Source: an uncultured Erysipelotrichaceae bacterium (GTDB lineage: Bacteria; Bacillota_I; Bacilli_A; RF39; UBA660). Taken from it: 64,000 nucleotides of DNA. The notes under the pieces are model-generated. The model worked only from the letters and a program-made list of their open reading frames with translations, did no database searches and was not told the DNA's origin. The stretch is from the NCBI GenBank assembly GCA_902785135.1, contig CACZXL010000001.1, positions 128,109 to 192,108 of the forward strand, in the 5' to 3' direction. The position numbers and the translations under genes are program-made. Shown piece after piece: positions 8,534-16,483 of this stretch (position 1 is its first letter; each line of letters opens with the position of its first letter).

Positions 8534-9067
8534 CTATATATAATAATGTCTATCTGCTTCATTATATAAAACTAAATCCATATTAATATCTTTATCCAAT
8601 ACATAATTATTTAGTAATTCTGTCACCATTTTTCCTACTTCTCTATGTTCAAATCCATAATCTCCTGTACCTAAACTTGGAATTAGAATGTTTTTATATC
8701 CGTTATCCAATATTTTTTTTAACATATTATTATATGTTTCTTTTAACAATTCTAGTGAATTATTGTGTTCCCATTTTTTTGGTCCTTGTACAAACATTAT
8801 ATCCATATGTAAATTAAAACCCGGTGTTATTCTAATCTCACCAATTTTCATTATATTCTCTTTTTTATAACTATCAGAAAAATAGTTAATATCGTAATGT
8901 ATTTGAGTGTATTTTTCTAATAAATCAACTCCAGCTTTTTTAAATATTGCCCCTGAAACACCAGCGCCAGCAACCATTTGAGGGTTAGTTGGATTTATAA
9001 TTAAATCATGATTATCTAATAGTTTGTCTGATGTAATGTCTCCAACAATGATTTGAAATTTTCCCAT
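8534..9067 (-). CDS. Macro-domain ADP-ribose-binding protein
   Basis: 177 residues, a stand-alone macro domain. Signature segments are VGDIT at 8-12, INPTNPQMVAGAGVSGAI (about 24-41), which holds the Asn and Gly-rich ADP-ribose loop, and IPSLGTGDYGFEH (about 128-140), the second phosphate loop. Such proteins bind or hydrolyse ADP-ribose derivatives, for example removing ADP-ribose from proteins, or handle O-acetyl-ADP-ribose. No ADP-ribosyltransferase lies next to it; the following plus-strand gene may be a Nudix-like protein. The start has TAAATCACC upstream (GGTGAT SD on the minus strand). Confidence 0.87.
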   Translation of the reverse strand: MGKFQIIVGDITSDKLLDNHDLIINPTNPQMVAGAGVSGAIFKKAGVDLLEKYTQIHYDINYFSDSYKKENIMKIGEIRITPGFNLHMDIMFVQGPKKWEHNNSLELLKETYNNMLKKILDNGYKNILIPSLGTGDYGFEHREVGKMVTELLNNYVLDKDINMDLVLYNEADRHYYI

Positions 9068-9125
9068 ACATAAATCACCACACTTACATATTATAACATA
9101 TTGTTGTCATATTATTTTTACAATG

Positions 9126-9198
9126 TATAATAGTTTTAAACTCCTATGATTATCGTGCCATTATGATTATTAGTCGAACTATTAGTTCGATTTTTTTT
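9126..9198 (+). ncRNA. Candidate short orphan transcript with its own promoter and terminator
   Basis: TTGTCA (9104-9109), 16 bases, TATAAT (9126-9131), about 45 bases containing AACTCCTATG, then CGAACTATTAGTTCG and a run of eight T. No ORF is present between promoter and terminator, and the gene upstream is on the other strand. The unit could be a small RNA of about 60 bases; the CTCCT stretch is anti-Shine-Dalgarno-like. Confidence 0.3.
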
Positions 9199-9236
9199 AT
9201 TCTTTATGATATAATTATCTATGTAAGGAGTAGCCT

Positions 9237-9581
9237 ATGGGAAGTATACATTCAATAATTATAATAAAAAAAGATGATAAATTTCTAAATTATTATGATG
9301 ATAGATGGGATATGTATTTGTTTCCAAATATCAAAGGAAATAATATCGATGAAATAAAAGAAAAGTATAATACTGATAATGTAAAATTTTTATTTGATAA
9401 AGAGCATGATAAATATTCTGTTTCCCATGGTGAAAATAGAACATATCATCATTATTTTTATGAAGTAAAAAGTGATATAGACGGTGAATATTTTACTTTA
9501 GATGAATTGTTAGAAGATCCTAAAGTAAAAGAAAATAATTCTGATATAATTGGATTTATTAAAGAGTTTTATAATATATAA
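9237..9581 (+). CDS. Hypothetical protein, possible Nudix fold lacking the Nudix box
   Basis: 114 residues. Layout resembles a small Nudix protein: IHSIIIIKKDDKFL as a first strand, WDMYLFPNIKG where Nudix enzymes have W-x-FPGGK, and C-terminal TLDEL. The catalytic GX5EX7REUXEEXGU helix is not there, however; NIDEIKEKYNTDN occupies its place. If the fold is right, it would be a non-catalytic nucleotide binder. SD AAGGAG at 9225 with TATAAT at 9210-9215. Single-gene unit with its own terminator. Assignment tentative. Confidence 0.55.
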   Translation: MGSIHSIIIIKKDDKFLNYYDDRWDMYLFPNIKGNNIDEIKEKYNTDNVKFLFDKEHDKYSVSHGENRTYHHYFYEVKSDIDGEYFTLDELLEDPKVKENNSDIIGFIKEFYNI

Positions 9582-9612
9582 AAAATCAAACTTATAAAGA
9601 TTGATTTTTTTT
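9581..9612 (+). terminator. Intrinsic terminator
   Basis: AAAAATCAA and TTGATTTTT arms around an 11-base loop, then T-rich sequence. Confidence 0.7.
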
Positions 9613-9687
9613 AATTAATTTAATAAAAAAATTGTTTTATTTATTATATGGGTATGCTATAATATGTTTTATTCAAGGGGGAATACT

Positions 9688-10371
9688 ATGATATTCGATT
9701 CAAAAACTTGTTTTTATTATACTATTAAAAATTCAGAAAATATTAATGATGCTGATATTTTAAGTATAAATAAAGTAATGGGAGATTATTCTTTTACTCC
9801 GGGAGCTTTAAAAAAAGAAGAAATAAATGAAAACTCTAATAATTATGTGTTTGAAGATCTATATTTGGAAAATCCTAATTTTATATGTAGAAAATCTAGT
9901 TACAATCCTTCAACTGGTATTTTGATTAACGGATTATTAAATATTAAACCAATTAGACTTAATGTTAGTTGTATAAATATTATGGAGAAAACTTGCTTAA
10001 TAGACTTCGCAATTATAGAAGAAGATGAAGGAATTCATTTATTTTCAAATCATGTTTTTAATCCTGATTCAGCTTCAACAGGACCATGTTATGCATTTTA
10101 TGATGAAGAAACATTAAAGGTATTAAAACAAGGCTTTGGATATAGTGAAGAAGAAGTGTTAGATTTAAATACTTATAAATTGTTTAAATTAGGATTTAAA
10201 CCAGATAAACGAATAACTGAAGGAATATTTGAAGATGGAAATATGTTTGATTTTGCTCATAATATTTTTACTAAATATTCATTAGAAGAGTTAAAAAGTC
10301 AACTTAATGGTATGAGTAATAATAATAGTACAGCAAAACACTTATCTTTGGAAAATAAAACAAATGAATAA
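9688..10371 (+). CDS. Hypothetical protein
   Basis: 227 residues. The ATG at 9688 is chosen because AAGGGGG lies 6-7 bases before it. An upstream in-frame ATG at 9664 is directly next to the TATAAT at 9658-9663 and would lie before the transcription start. The protein is acidic, with a mixed alpha/beta pattern and no signal peptide or membrane helix. Conserved-looking stretches are GDYSFTPGAL near the N terminus and FNPDSASTGPCYAF in the middle. I recognise no family. Single-gene unit ended by a strong bidirectional hairpin. Confidence 0.7.
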   Translation: MIFDSKTCFYYTIKNSENINDADILSINKVMGDYSFTPGALKKEEINENSNNYVFEDLYLENPNFICRKSSYNPSTGILINGLLNIKPIRLNVSCINIMEKTCLIDFAIIEEDEGIHLFSNHVFNPDSASTGPCYAFYDEETLKVLKQGFGYSEEEVLDLNTYKLFKLGFKPDKRITEGIFEDGNMFDFAHNIFTKYSLEELKSQLNGMSNNNSTAKHLSLENKTNE

Positions 10372-10373
10372 TA

Positions 10374-10402
10374 AAAAAACACTAACTTATGTTAGTGTTT
10401 TT
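10374..10402. terminator. Bidirectional terminator between convergent genes
   Basis: AAAAAACACTAAC-TTAT-GTTAGTGTTTTTT; A-run on one side, T-run on the other. Confidence 0.85.
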
Positions 10403-10404
10403 TA

Positions 10405-10992
10405 TTATTTAGCTGGTTTAGCTTCAGTTCTATTACAAGAACCGCCGTTATTTTTTACATAGGCATCTATAACATCTAATGCTTGATATGCATCACTGTA
10501 ATCATTAACATTAGTTACATTAGATATATATCCATCTCCACCAGCTTCTTTAATTTCGCCAGTTGTTTCATAATAATTAAATTCATAACTATATTCTTTA
10601 TCATGTAATGTACAGCTAATTGAAACATTCATTAGTCTTCCTGAATTATTTTCATGAATACTAGTAAAAATAATTCTTAAAACAATTAAAAGAATTGGAA
10701 CGACTATTATAAAAATAATCATAAATTTTAATAGTTTTAATATTAAACCTGCTAATTTTTCTGTATTAGATGTTTTTTCAACTAAAACATTTTTAATATC
10801 ATTATTAACTAATTCATCCAAACTAACATTAAATATTTTTGATAATTCTTTTGATTGTTTTAAATCTGGTGATGTTTCTCCTAATTCCCATTTTGAAATG
10901 GTTTGTCTTGCTACGCCTACTTTTTCAGCAAGTTCTTCTTGAGAAAGTCCATTTTTCTTTCTCAAATCCATAATTTTTTTTCCAATTTCCAT
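10405..10992 (-). CDS. XRE-family transcriptional regulator with membrane anchor
   Basis: 195 residues from the ATG at 10992, preceded by AGAAGGGA; an upstream in-frame ATG lacks a good site. The N-terminal Cro/C1 helix-turn-helix (about 1-55) reads IGKKIMDLRKKNGLSQEELAEKVGVARQTISKWE. A single membrane helix (about 85-108) leads to an extracytoplasmic domain of about 80 residues ending with a Cys-containing tail. This makes it a membrane-tethered DNA-binding protein that may sense something outside the cell. The related regulator at 61779 shares the HTH but has several membrane helices. Target unknown. Confidence 0.85.
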   Translation of the reverse strand: MEIGKKIMDLRKKNGLSQEELAEKVGVARQTISKWELGETSPDLKQSKELSKIFNVSLDELVNNDIKNVLVEKTSNTEKLAGLILKLLKFMIIFIIVVPILLIVLRIIFTSIHENNSGRLMNVSISCTLHDKEYSYEFNYYETTGEIKEAGGDGYISNVTNVNDYSDAYQALDVIDAYVKNNGGSCNRTEAKPAK

Positions 10993-11086
10993 AATTTTCC
11001 CTTCTTTCAAGTACAATTATATGATATTTGAAATATGTTCTCTACCAGTTTTCACTGGAATATTCGCCCGTTTTTATAACAATTTA

Positions 11087-11629
11087 TTATTTTTCAAAAG
11101 ATAAATTAGGATCTTTTGAAAAATCTATTCCATATATTTTTTCATATATACTTTCTACATCTAAAGATGTAGCTTTTTCTTTAGGAATACCTAGTAATTT
11201 AAGAGTATTATATACTTCTTCTTCACTTGTTCCTTCTATTTCTAAATATGTAGGTATTTTAGGCCATGTATCAATGTCTACTTCTACACCATTTAAATTA
11301 TATTTAATTCTTTTATTTTCTTGTATTCCTCTTGGAGTATATCCTAATTCTTTTAATATTTCATTTGTAGTATCAAAATCACTTACTTCTATTTCTACTT
11401 CTTTAGTTCCATCTATTTTAGATGATTCTACATCCTTAATAGTAAGAGTAGTTTTTGACCCATTTGTTCTTAATCTAATCCATTTGTTAGGAAGAACAGG
11501 TTTAAAATCATAAACATATCTTTTTTGAAATACATCTTCTATTAAAACTGCATTTAATTCAGTTAATTTCTTTTGTATTTCATCTTTATTAATTTCTAAT
11601 ACTCTAACTTCATATTCTATATGACTCAT
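11087..11629 (-). CDS. CYTH-domain protein (CyaB/ThTPase-like)
   Basis: 180 residues. The N terminus has EYEVRV, the ExExK-type metal-triphosphate motif of the CYTH superfamily with Arg in place of Lys. Other charged strands of the tunnel follow: WIRLRTN, TLTIKD, EVEIEV, KRIKYN and VEVDIDTWP. The C-terminal PTYLEIEG is characteristic of the class IV adenylate cyclase-like group. CYTH enzymes hydrolyse triphosphates (thiamine triphosphate, polyphosphate) or cyclise ATP; the activity here cannot be chosen. It is divergent from the LysR gene at 11713. Confidence 0.85.
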   Translation of the reverse strand: MSHIEYEVRVLEINKDEIQKKLTELNAVLIEDVFQKRYVYDFKPVLPNKWIRLRTNGSKTTLTIKDVESSKIDGTKEVEIEVSDFDTTNEILKELGYTPRGIQENKRIKYNLNGVEVDIDTWPKIPTYLEIEGTSEEEVYNTLKLLGIPKEKATSLDVESIYEKIYGIDFSKDPNLSFEK

Positions 11630-11712
11630 ATTATCACTTCCTATATAAATTATATCATATATTAATTTACTTTTTTATAATCAATCATGATATAATACTT
11701 TTAGGTGATAGT

Positions 11713-12606
11713 ATGTATAAAAATATCAATTTAAATTTGTATAAAGTTTTTTATGACGTTGCGAAATATGGAAGTTTTTCTAAGACTGCAGAATTTACTT
11801 ATACTACTCAATCAGCGATAAGTAAATCTATTAAAAAATTAGAAGATGAATTAGAGACACAATTATTTTATAGAAATAATAATGGTATAGAATTAACTGA
11901 AAAGGGTAGAGAATTACTTTTCTATGTGGAAAAGTCTTACGGTAATTTATTAACTGCGGAAAGAATAATGCTTGAAGCAGAAAATTTAGAAAGAGGTAAA
12001 TTAAATATTGGTTTACCATCACACATCGCATCATTCTTTTTCTTTGATAAGATAGTAGATTTTCATAATAAGTATCCTAACATAGAAATAACTCTTATGA
12101 ATGGATCAACAAGACAATTACTAGAATTACTTGATAAACATACTATTGATTTTATTATAGATACTGGACCTGTTATTACTAATAATAAAGATTTTAATAT
12201 TATTAAGTTATCCACAGTTAAATATTCATTTATTTGTAATAAAGATAATTATAATAATTATAAAAATATAAAATCCATAAAGGATTTAGAAAGTATACCT
12301 CTAATATTACCTATTGAAGGTACAAGTAATAGAAAAGCATTAAATGAAGTATTCTTAAAGAATGGTGTTAAGCCTAAAAAGATAATGAATATACATAAAA
12401 GTGAAGTAATACTTAATGCGGTTGATAATAATTTAGGTATTGGTTATATAATTAGTAATATAGTTAAAGAAAATGATAAATACAAAGAAATAAGAATAAA
12501 AGAAACATTACCAACAACAGATATAGATGTCATTTTTAATAAGAAATTTTTAACAAATGCTCCTAAAAGATTTATACAAGAATATATAAATATTGAAATT
12601 AAATAG
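11713..12606 (+). CDS. LysR-family transcriptional regulator
   Basis: 297 residues, normal LTTR length. The winged HTH at 5-65 shows NLNLYKVFYDVAKYGSFSK, then TTQSAISKSIKKLE and the wing FYRNNNGIELTEKG. The remainder (about 92-295) is the periplasmic-binding-like effector domain beginning GKLNIGLPSHIA. It is divergently transcribed from the CYTH gene, a common arrangement for an LTTR and its target, but the effector is unknown. SD GGTGAT at 11703 is close behind TATAAT (11691-11696). Confidence 0.9.
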   Translation: MYKNINLNLYKVFYDVAKYGSFSKTAEFTYTTQSAISKSIKKLEDELETQLFYRNNNGIELTEKGRELLFYVEKSYGNLLTAERIMLEAENLERGKLNIGLPSHIASFFFFDKIVDFHNKYPNIEITLMNGSTRQLLELLDKHTIDFIIDTGPVITNNKDFNIIKLSTVKYSFICNKDNYNNYKNIKSIKDLESIPLILPIEGTSNRKALNEVFLKNGVKPKKIMNIHKSEVILNAVDNNLGIGYIISNIVKENDKYKEIRIKETLPTTDIDVIFNKKFLTNAPKRFIQEYINIEIK

Positions 12607-12630
12607 GTATTCCATATTGGAATACCTATT
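12602..12630 (+). terminator. Hairpin after LysR gene
   Basis: AATAGGTATTCCA-TAT-TGGAATACCTATT, a perfect 13-bp stem; little T-run follows. Confidence 0.7.
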
Positions 12631-12697
12631 ATGCTTTTTATTCACTTTTCAATATACCTAAATTATTCTATAATGATAATAGAAAAGAGGTATAAGT

Positions 12698-13120
12698 ATG
12701 AACAAGAAGAAAATAGTAGAAGTAGTTGCGGGAATTATTGTTAAAGAAGGTAAAATACTTGCGACTCAAAGAGGATATGGTGAATTTAAAGGTAAATGGG
12801 AATTTCCTGGTGGAAAAATAGAACATAATGAATTTGATGAACCAGCTTTAATTAGAGAAATAAAAGAAGAATTAAATGCCGATATAAATATAATAGATTT
12901 TTTAAAAACTATTCAGTATGATTATCCTAAATTTCATCTTATTATGCATACTTATATTTGTACTTTGAAAAATGATGTAGAGTTTGTTAGACATGATGAT
13001 AAGAATATGGAATATGATGATATGAAATGGCTTGATAAGACTGAATTAGAGTCAGTAGACTGGTTACCTGCGGATATAGAAGCAGTAAAAGAATATAAAC
13101 ATTTAAGAAGGATTGCATAA
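12698..13120 (+). CDS. mutT: Nudix hydrolase, MutT type (8-oxo-dGTP diphosphatase)
   Basis: 140 residues. The Nudix box is complete from about 39 to 61: GKIEHNEF, then REIKEEL, with all catalytic Glu residues. KGKWEFPGGK just before it and VVAGIIV with ATQRGYG at the N terminus are typical of MutT/8-oxo-dGTP pyrophosphatases that sanitise the nucleotide pool. The C-terminal MKWLDKTELESVDWLPAD matches the family end. SD AGAGG at 12686. Ends in a hairpin terminator; the PPOX-like gene follows. Confidence 0.88.
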   Translation: MNKKKIVEVVAGIIVKEGKILATQRGYGEFKGKWEFPGGKIEHNEFDEPALIREIKEELNADINIIDFLKTIQYDYPKFHLIMHTYICTLKNDVEFVRHDDKNMEYDDMKWLDKTELESVDWLPADIEAVKEYKHLRRIA

Positions 13121-13130
13121 TCCTTTTTTT
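13108..13130 (+). terminator. Terminator at mutT end
   Basis: AAGGATT-GCAT-AATCCTT plus seven T; the stem lies in the last codons and stop of the gene. Confidence 0.75.
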
Positions 13131-13158
13131 GTGGTATATTTATATTAGGAGGTATAGT

Positions 13159-13551
13159 ATGAAAGAAGTATATGAATTTTTAAAAGAATGTGGTGTATTT
13201 TTTATTGCGACAGAAGATGGTGATCAACCTAGAGTTAGACCATTTGGTGCATTAAATATATTTGAAGATAAACTATATATTCAAACAGGAAAAATAAAGA
13301 ATGTTTCTAAACAAATGAAAAAAAATCCAAAAATAGAAATATCTAGTTTTTTAAATGGAAAATGGATAAGATTAGAAGCAGAAGTAGTAGAAGATAATAG
13401 AAGAGAAGCAAAGGTAAGTATGTTAGATGCTAATCCTGAATTAAAAGGTATGTATTCAGCAGATGATGATAATACAGAAGTACTATATTTAAAGAATGCT
13501 AAAGCAAGCATTAATTCATTTACTGAAGAACCAATTTTTATAGAATTTTAA
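13159..13551 (+). CDS. Pyridoxamine 5'-phosphate oxidase-family flavoprotein
   Basis: 130 residues from the ATG at 13159, which has AGGAGG 7 bases before it; an upstream in-frame ATG lacks a site and overlaps the preceding terminator. The split-barrel FMN-binding fold is suggested by GVFFIATEDGDQPRVRPFGALN, LYIQTGKIKNVSKQM and the repeated strand WIRLEAEVVED. Homologues bind FMN and reduce small molecules or act in stress responses; a specific role is not known. Closed by a hairpin shared with the convergent gene. Confidence 0.82.
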   Translation: MKEVYEFLKECGVFFIATEDGDQPRVRPFGALNIFEDKLYIQTGKIKNVSKQMKKNPKIEISSFLNGKWIRLEAEVVEDNRREAKVSMLDANPELKGMYSADDDNTEVLYLKNAKASINSFTEEPIFIEF

Positions 13552-13552
13552 A

Positions 13553-13582
13553 AAGAGATTCAAATGAATCTCTTATTTTTTC
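13553..13582. terminator. Bidirectional terminator
   Basis: AAGAGATTCA-AA-TGAATCTCTT with flanking A- and T-rich tracts between convergent genes. Confidence 0.8.
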
Positions 13583-14112
13583 TTTTTTATTTCAGAATGA
13601 CCTTTAAAACCATATTTATTTGTTATTGGATCTTTAAATATAAAACCTTTGCCAGGTAATGCAGTATGTATTAAGTAACCAGCAAATATAATAAATATTC
13701 CTATTAAAGATAAATATCTAATAACACTATTAACACTGCTCATATTAATTATATAGTAGAATGCTAACTGACTAGCAGTAATAACTATATAAAATATTAA
13801 TATATCAAATATAACTACATCTTTTTTAGTAAATAATTGATATCCATAGAATAATATAGGCATTAATAATATTACTACTAACAAACTAATAAATTTAGCT
13901 AAGAAATAATTTGGTTCAGATCCATACCTTATTCCATCAACTAAACTCCATAAAAGAGTAGGAGTAAGTGCTATTTTAATGTGTTCCCATGTACTTTCAT
14001 TAACTGCACTAAATAAACCAATAAATTTATTATGATTACTTATATCATATAGGAAATGCGATATAGTACCTATTATTGATATAATAACAATACTTATAAT
14101 TACAAACAACAT
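13573..14112 (-). CDS. DUF6512-like integral membrane protein
   Basis: 179 residues with about five to six hydrophobic helices and a short basic C terminus. The segment HFLYDISNHNKFIGLFSAVNESTWEHIKI near the N terminus is the recognisable signature of a family of small Gram-positive membrane proteins (DUF6512, recalled from memory). No enzymatic motif is visible. It follows the remains of an ASCH gene on the same strand. Role unknown. Confidence 0.65.
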   Translation of the reverse strand: MLFVIISIVIISIIGTISHFLYDISNHNKFIGLFSAVNESTWEHIKIALTPTLLWSLVDGIRYGSEPNYFLAKFISLLVVILLMPILFYGYQLFTKKDVVIFDILIFYIVITASQLAFYYIINMSSVNSVIRYLSLIGIFIIFAGYLIHTALPGKGFIFKDPITNKYGFKGHSEIKKKK

Positions 14113-14136
14113 ATAAAAACCTCACTTTATATAATT

Positions 14137-14320
14137 TTATTTAATTATATCTATTTTTATACCTAATACCCCATATTTTTCTTGTTCATCATCAGAATAG
14201 AATTCACTAAGTATATTTAATAAGTTTTCTTTAGAATCATTTTTATCTTACTTCAATTCTTTTTGTTCCATTAAGCATACAATCAAAGTATTTTGGTTGT
14301 AATTTCATTTTATGTTCCAT
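14137..14320 (-). pseudogene. Decayed ASCH-domain protein gene (N- and C-terminal remnants)
   Basis: Reading from an ATG at 14320 gives MEHKMKLQPKYFDCMLNGTK followed by RIEVR and a stop. This is the characteristic start of ASCH-domain proteins, where xKxxxGxKxxExR forms the nucleic-acid-binding site. A second frame then gives a segment ending EKYGVLGIKIDIIK and a stop at 14137, which looks like the C terminus of the same family. About half of the roughly 110-120 residue protein is missing between them, so an internal deletion with frameshift is the simplest explanation. Confidence 0.6.
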
Positions 14321-14324
14321 ATAT

Positions 14325-14918
14325 TTAACTCAATAACAATTTTTTAACTTCTTTCCAACCAGTTCTCCATTCATAACCTGCTCTTATAACGCCTTTTTCT
14401 TTTAATTCTTTATCTGTTATATCTTTATTATGATATGAAGGGAATAATATCTTAACTTCTACTTCTTCTTCACTGTTAAAGTTTTCTAATAAATTATCTA
14501 TTTTAGCATATGCTTTAAATAATCCTTTAGATCCAGTAAATATGAATTGTTTAGGATTTATAAAAGGAAAATTCTTTCTTAAGAAATTATATTTATCCAT
14601 AAATACTCTTCCACAACCATCTAAATTAGCTTCATTAACACATGATGTTAAGAAATAAGTGTTATATTCTTCGTTTAATTCTTTTATAGATTCTATAGCA
14701 TCAGGTAATATTTCTGCATATTCATATAAGTTTCTACCATCTAAAAACTTATTAAAATCATCCATTTTTTCTTTTGGTATAGCAGCTTCATCTATATAGT
14801 ATTCAGTAAAATCATCTATTACATAATTAGTACCCATAAAGTCATTAACTGCCTCTACAAATCCAGAAAATACTATTACCTCATCTACATCTATTAATAT
14901 ATCTTTTTTCTTTTCCAT
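14325..14918 (-). CDS. HAD-family 5'(3')-deoxyribonucleotidase-like phosphatase
   Basis: 197 residues. HAD motif I is DVDEV near residue 10-14 (nucleophile Asp and acid-base Asp), motif II is LTSCVN (about 90-95), and a Lys plus the acidic patch KIDNLLENF provide motifs III/IV. The layout matches the cytosolic NT5C-like nucleotidase group that dephosphorylates nucleoside monophosphates. Its ATG overlaps the stop of the pnuC gene (TAATG), so it is coupled to a nicotinamide riboside-type transporter. A role in nucleotide or NMN dephosphorylation in that pathway is an inference. Confidence 0.78.
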   Translation of the reverse strand: MEKKKDILIDVDEVIVFSGFVEAVNDFMGTNYVIDDFTEYYIDEAAIPKEKMDDFNKFLDGRNLYEYAEILPDAIESIKELNEEYNTYFLTSCVNEANLDGCGRVFMDKYNFLRKNFPFINPKQFIFTGSKGLFKAYAKIDNLLENFNSEEEVEVKILFPSYHNKDITDKELKEKGVIRAGYEWRTGWKEVKKLLLS

Positions 14919-15595
14919 TATTTTACCTCCGTTTGCTTTTTCTTTAATCTTTTCCAGTTATATACACCATATATATCATTTATAAATAATAATAATGGTC
15001 CAAATATTACAGAGAACACTGCTTCTTGTCCATTTAAAATAGGCATTATCCATAATCCTATTCCAACTATATCATTTAATATATAAAAAATATAACATAT
15101 TTCACTTCTTCTAGAACCAAAATATAATGCAAGTAAACTCATTACTATCGATAAACTACTGACAACTAACATATTTGTATTAAATAGTTTTAAAATATAG
15201 TAATATAAGAAGAACATAATTACTTGTGAAAGTAACGCTAAAAATATTTCTTTCTTAGATATTGTATTAATAATTATAGTATCATCATCTTTATTTTTTA
15301 ACCAACTAATAACACCCATTATCATTACTGGAGTCGCTAAAAATAACAGTATTAACACTTCTCCATAGTATTTTTGAGAGAATGATAAGTATCCATAAAA
15401 TATCATACCTATAAAACCAAATATATAACATTCAGGTTTACCTTTTGATGATAATAAAGCATTAGTTATATACGTAATAACATATAACATACTTATAATA
15501 GAACTTTTAGTTATTATAGATATTATAATAGTTAATAATAAACCTAATGATAAATATAGTTTTTCATATAAATTCCAATCTTTAAAATATTTCAT
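14918..15595 (-). CDS. pnuC: PnuC-family nicotinamide riboside transporter
   Basis: 225 residues with about seven membrane helices. PnuC features are ITNALLSSKGKPECYIFGFIG in the first third, FGSRRSEICYIFYILNDIVGIGLWI toward the end and the final INDIYGVYNWKRLKK. PnuC transporters import nicotinamide riboside by facilitated diffusion coupled to intracellular phosphorylation; related PnuT/PnuX carry thiamine or riboflavin. There is no visible riboswitch in the 87 bases to the divergent gene. It is the first gene of a two-gene operon with the HAD phosphatase. Confidence 0.85.
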   Translation of the reverse strand: MKYFKDWNLYEKLYLSLGLLLTIIISIITKSSIISMLYVITYITNALLSSKGKPECYIFGFIGMIFYGYLSFSQKYYGEVLILLFLATPVMIMGVISWLKNKDDDTIIINTISKKEIFLALLSQVIMFFLYYYILKLFNTNMLVVSSLSIVMSLLALYFGSRRSEICYIFYILNDIVGIGLWIMPILNGQEAVFSVIFGPLLLFINDIYGVYNWKRLKKKQTEVK

Positions 15596-15682
15596 ATATT
15601 ATTCCTCTTACTTGATTATATCATGAAAATTGACAAATAATACTAATTATTATATATTAATGTAGTAATAAGGGGGATAGTT

Positions 15683-16468
15683 ATGGCTATTAATTATTAC
15701 TTAATGAATGGAAAAAATGGAATTGGTAAAGCATTAAATGTACCAGTTGATGGAGAATTACGTAGAGATTTCATAGATATTTCATCTTTAGACTTAGTAA
15801 CAATGGATATAAAAAAAGAAGAAGCTAGAAACTTCTTAAAAGAATATAATCCTAGAGTAACATTAGATGGTACATTTTATGATGCGTCTTTTCCACATAA
15901 AAAAACAGAAACAAGAACATATAGTCCAATATTTGATATGTGTTCAGAAAATACACAAAAGTATTTAAATAGTCTAAGAGAATTTGCTGAAAGAAGAGAC
16001 TATCAAATTAGACATGGGAAGCAAAAAAAATTAGAAGTAGATAAAAAGTTAGATAAATTTATTAAAGAATTATCTATGATCATATTAAAAAAATATAATG
16101 ATAAATTATTAGGTTATGAATCATTAATTGCGTCTAACTTAAAAGATATTTATAGAGAAAGATTTACTTTTGATAAGAATAAGGGAACTGAACAATATAT
16201 GTTAAGTAAATTACAATTACTAAGAAGTTATCTTTCTAATTATACTCAGTTAAGAAATCTAGTAATTGAATATATATCACTTGTAGAAGAAAACAAAATA
16301 GTTCAAAGAACAGATATAAACAGATATAGTCATTGGGATAATTATGGTATGGAAGTAAAAACACCTATTATTATTAAACCAGAAGAACCAATAAAAGAAG
16401 AACCAGTATATAAACAATTAACTTTAGATATGTTTATGGATATGAATCCAAAAAAAAGAACTAATTAA
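15683..16468 (+). CDS. Hypothetical protein
   Basis: 261 residues, soluble, charged. The N-terminal 70 residues look alpha/beta, the middle (about 90-215) is helical, and the tail is Pro/Glu-rich, ending in QLTLDMFMDM. That tail faintly resembles the QLxLF peptide used to bind the sliding clamp, but this is only a resemblance. I recognise no family. AAGGGGGA precedes the ATG. Single-gene unit. Confidence 0.7.
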   Translation: MAINYYLMNGKNGIGKALNVPVDGELRRDFIDISSLDLVTMDIKKEEARNFLKEYNPRVTLDGTFYDASFPHKKTETRTYSPIFDMCSENTQKYLNSLREFAERRDYQIRHGKQKKLEVDKKLDKFIKELSMIILKKYNDKLLGYESLIASNLKDIYRERFTFDKNKGTEQYMLSKLQLLRSYLSNYTQLRNLVIEYISLVEENKIVQRTDINRYSHWDNYGMEVKTPIIIKPEEPIKEEPVYKQLTLDMFMDMNPKKRTN

Positions 16469-16483
16469 TTAGTTCTTTTTTTT
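16451..16483. terminator. Bidirectional terminator
   Basis: AAAAAAAGAACTAATT and AATTAGTTCTTTTTTTT, centred on the end of the hypothetical gene; also serves the convergent DUF5684 gene. Confidence 0.85.

Noticed and set aside
11028-11513. 161-codon ORF antisense to the CYTH gene
   Set aside because: The CYTH motifs are on the other strand; this frame has no recognisable features.
15596-15682. NAD-type riboswitch before pnuC
   Set aside because: The 87-base gap is AT-rich and shared by two divergent promoters; no conserved aptamer elements are apparent.
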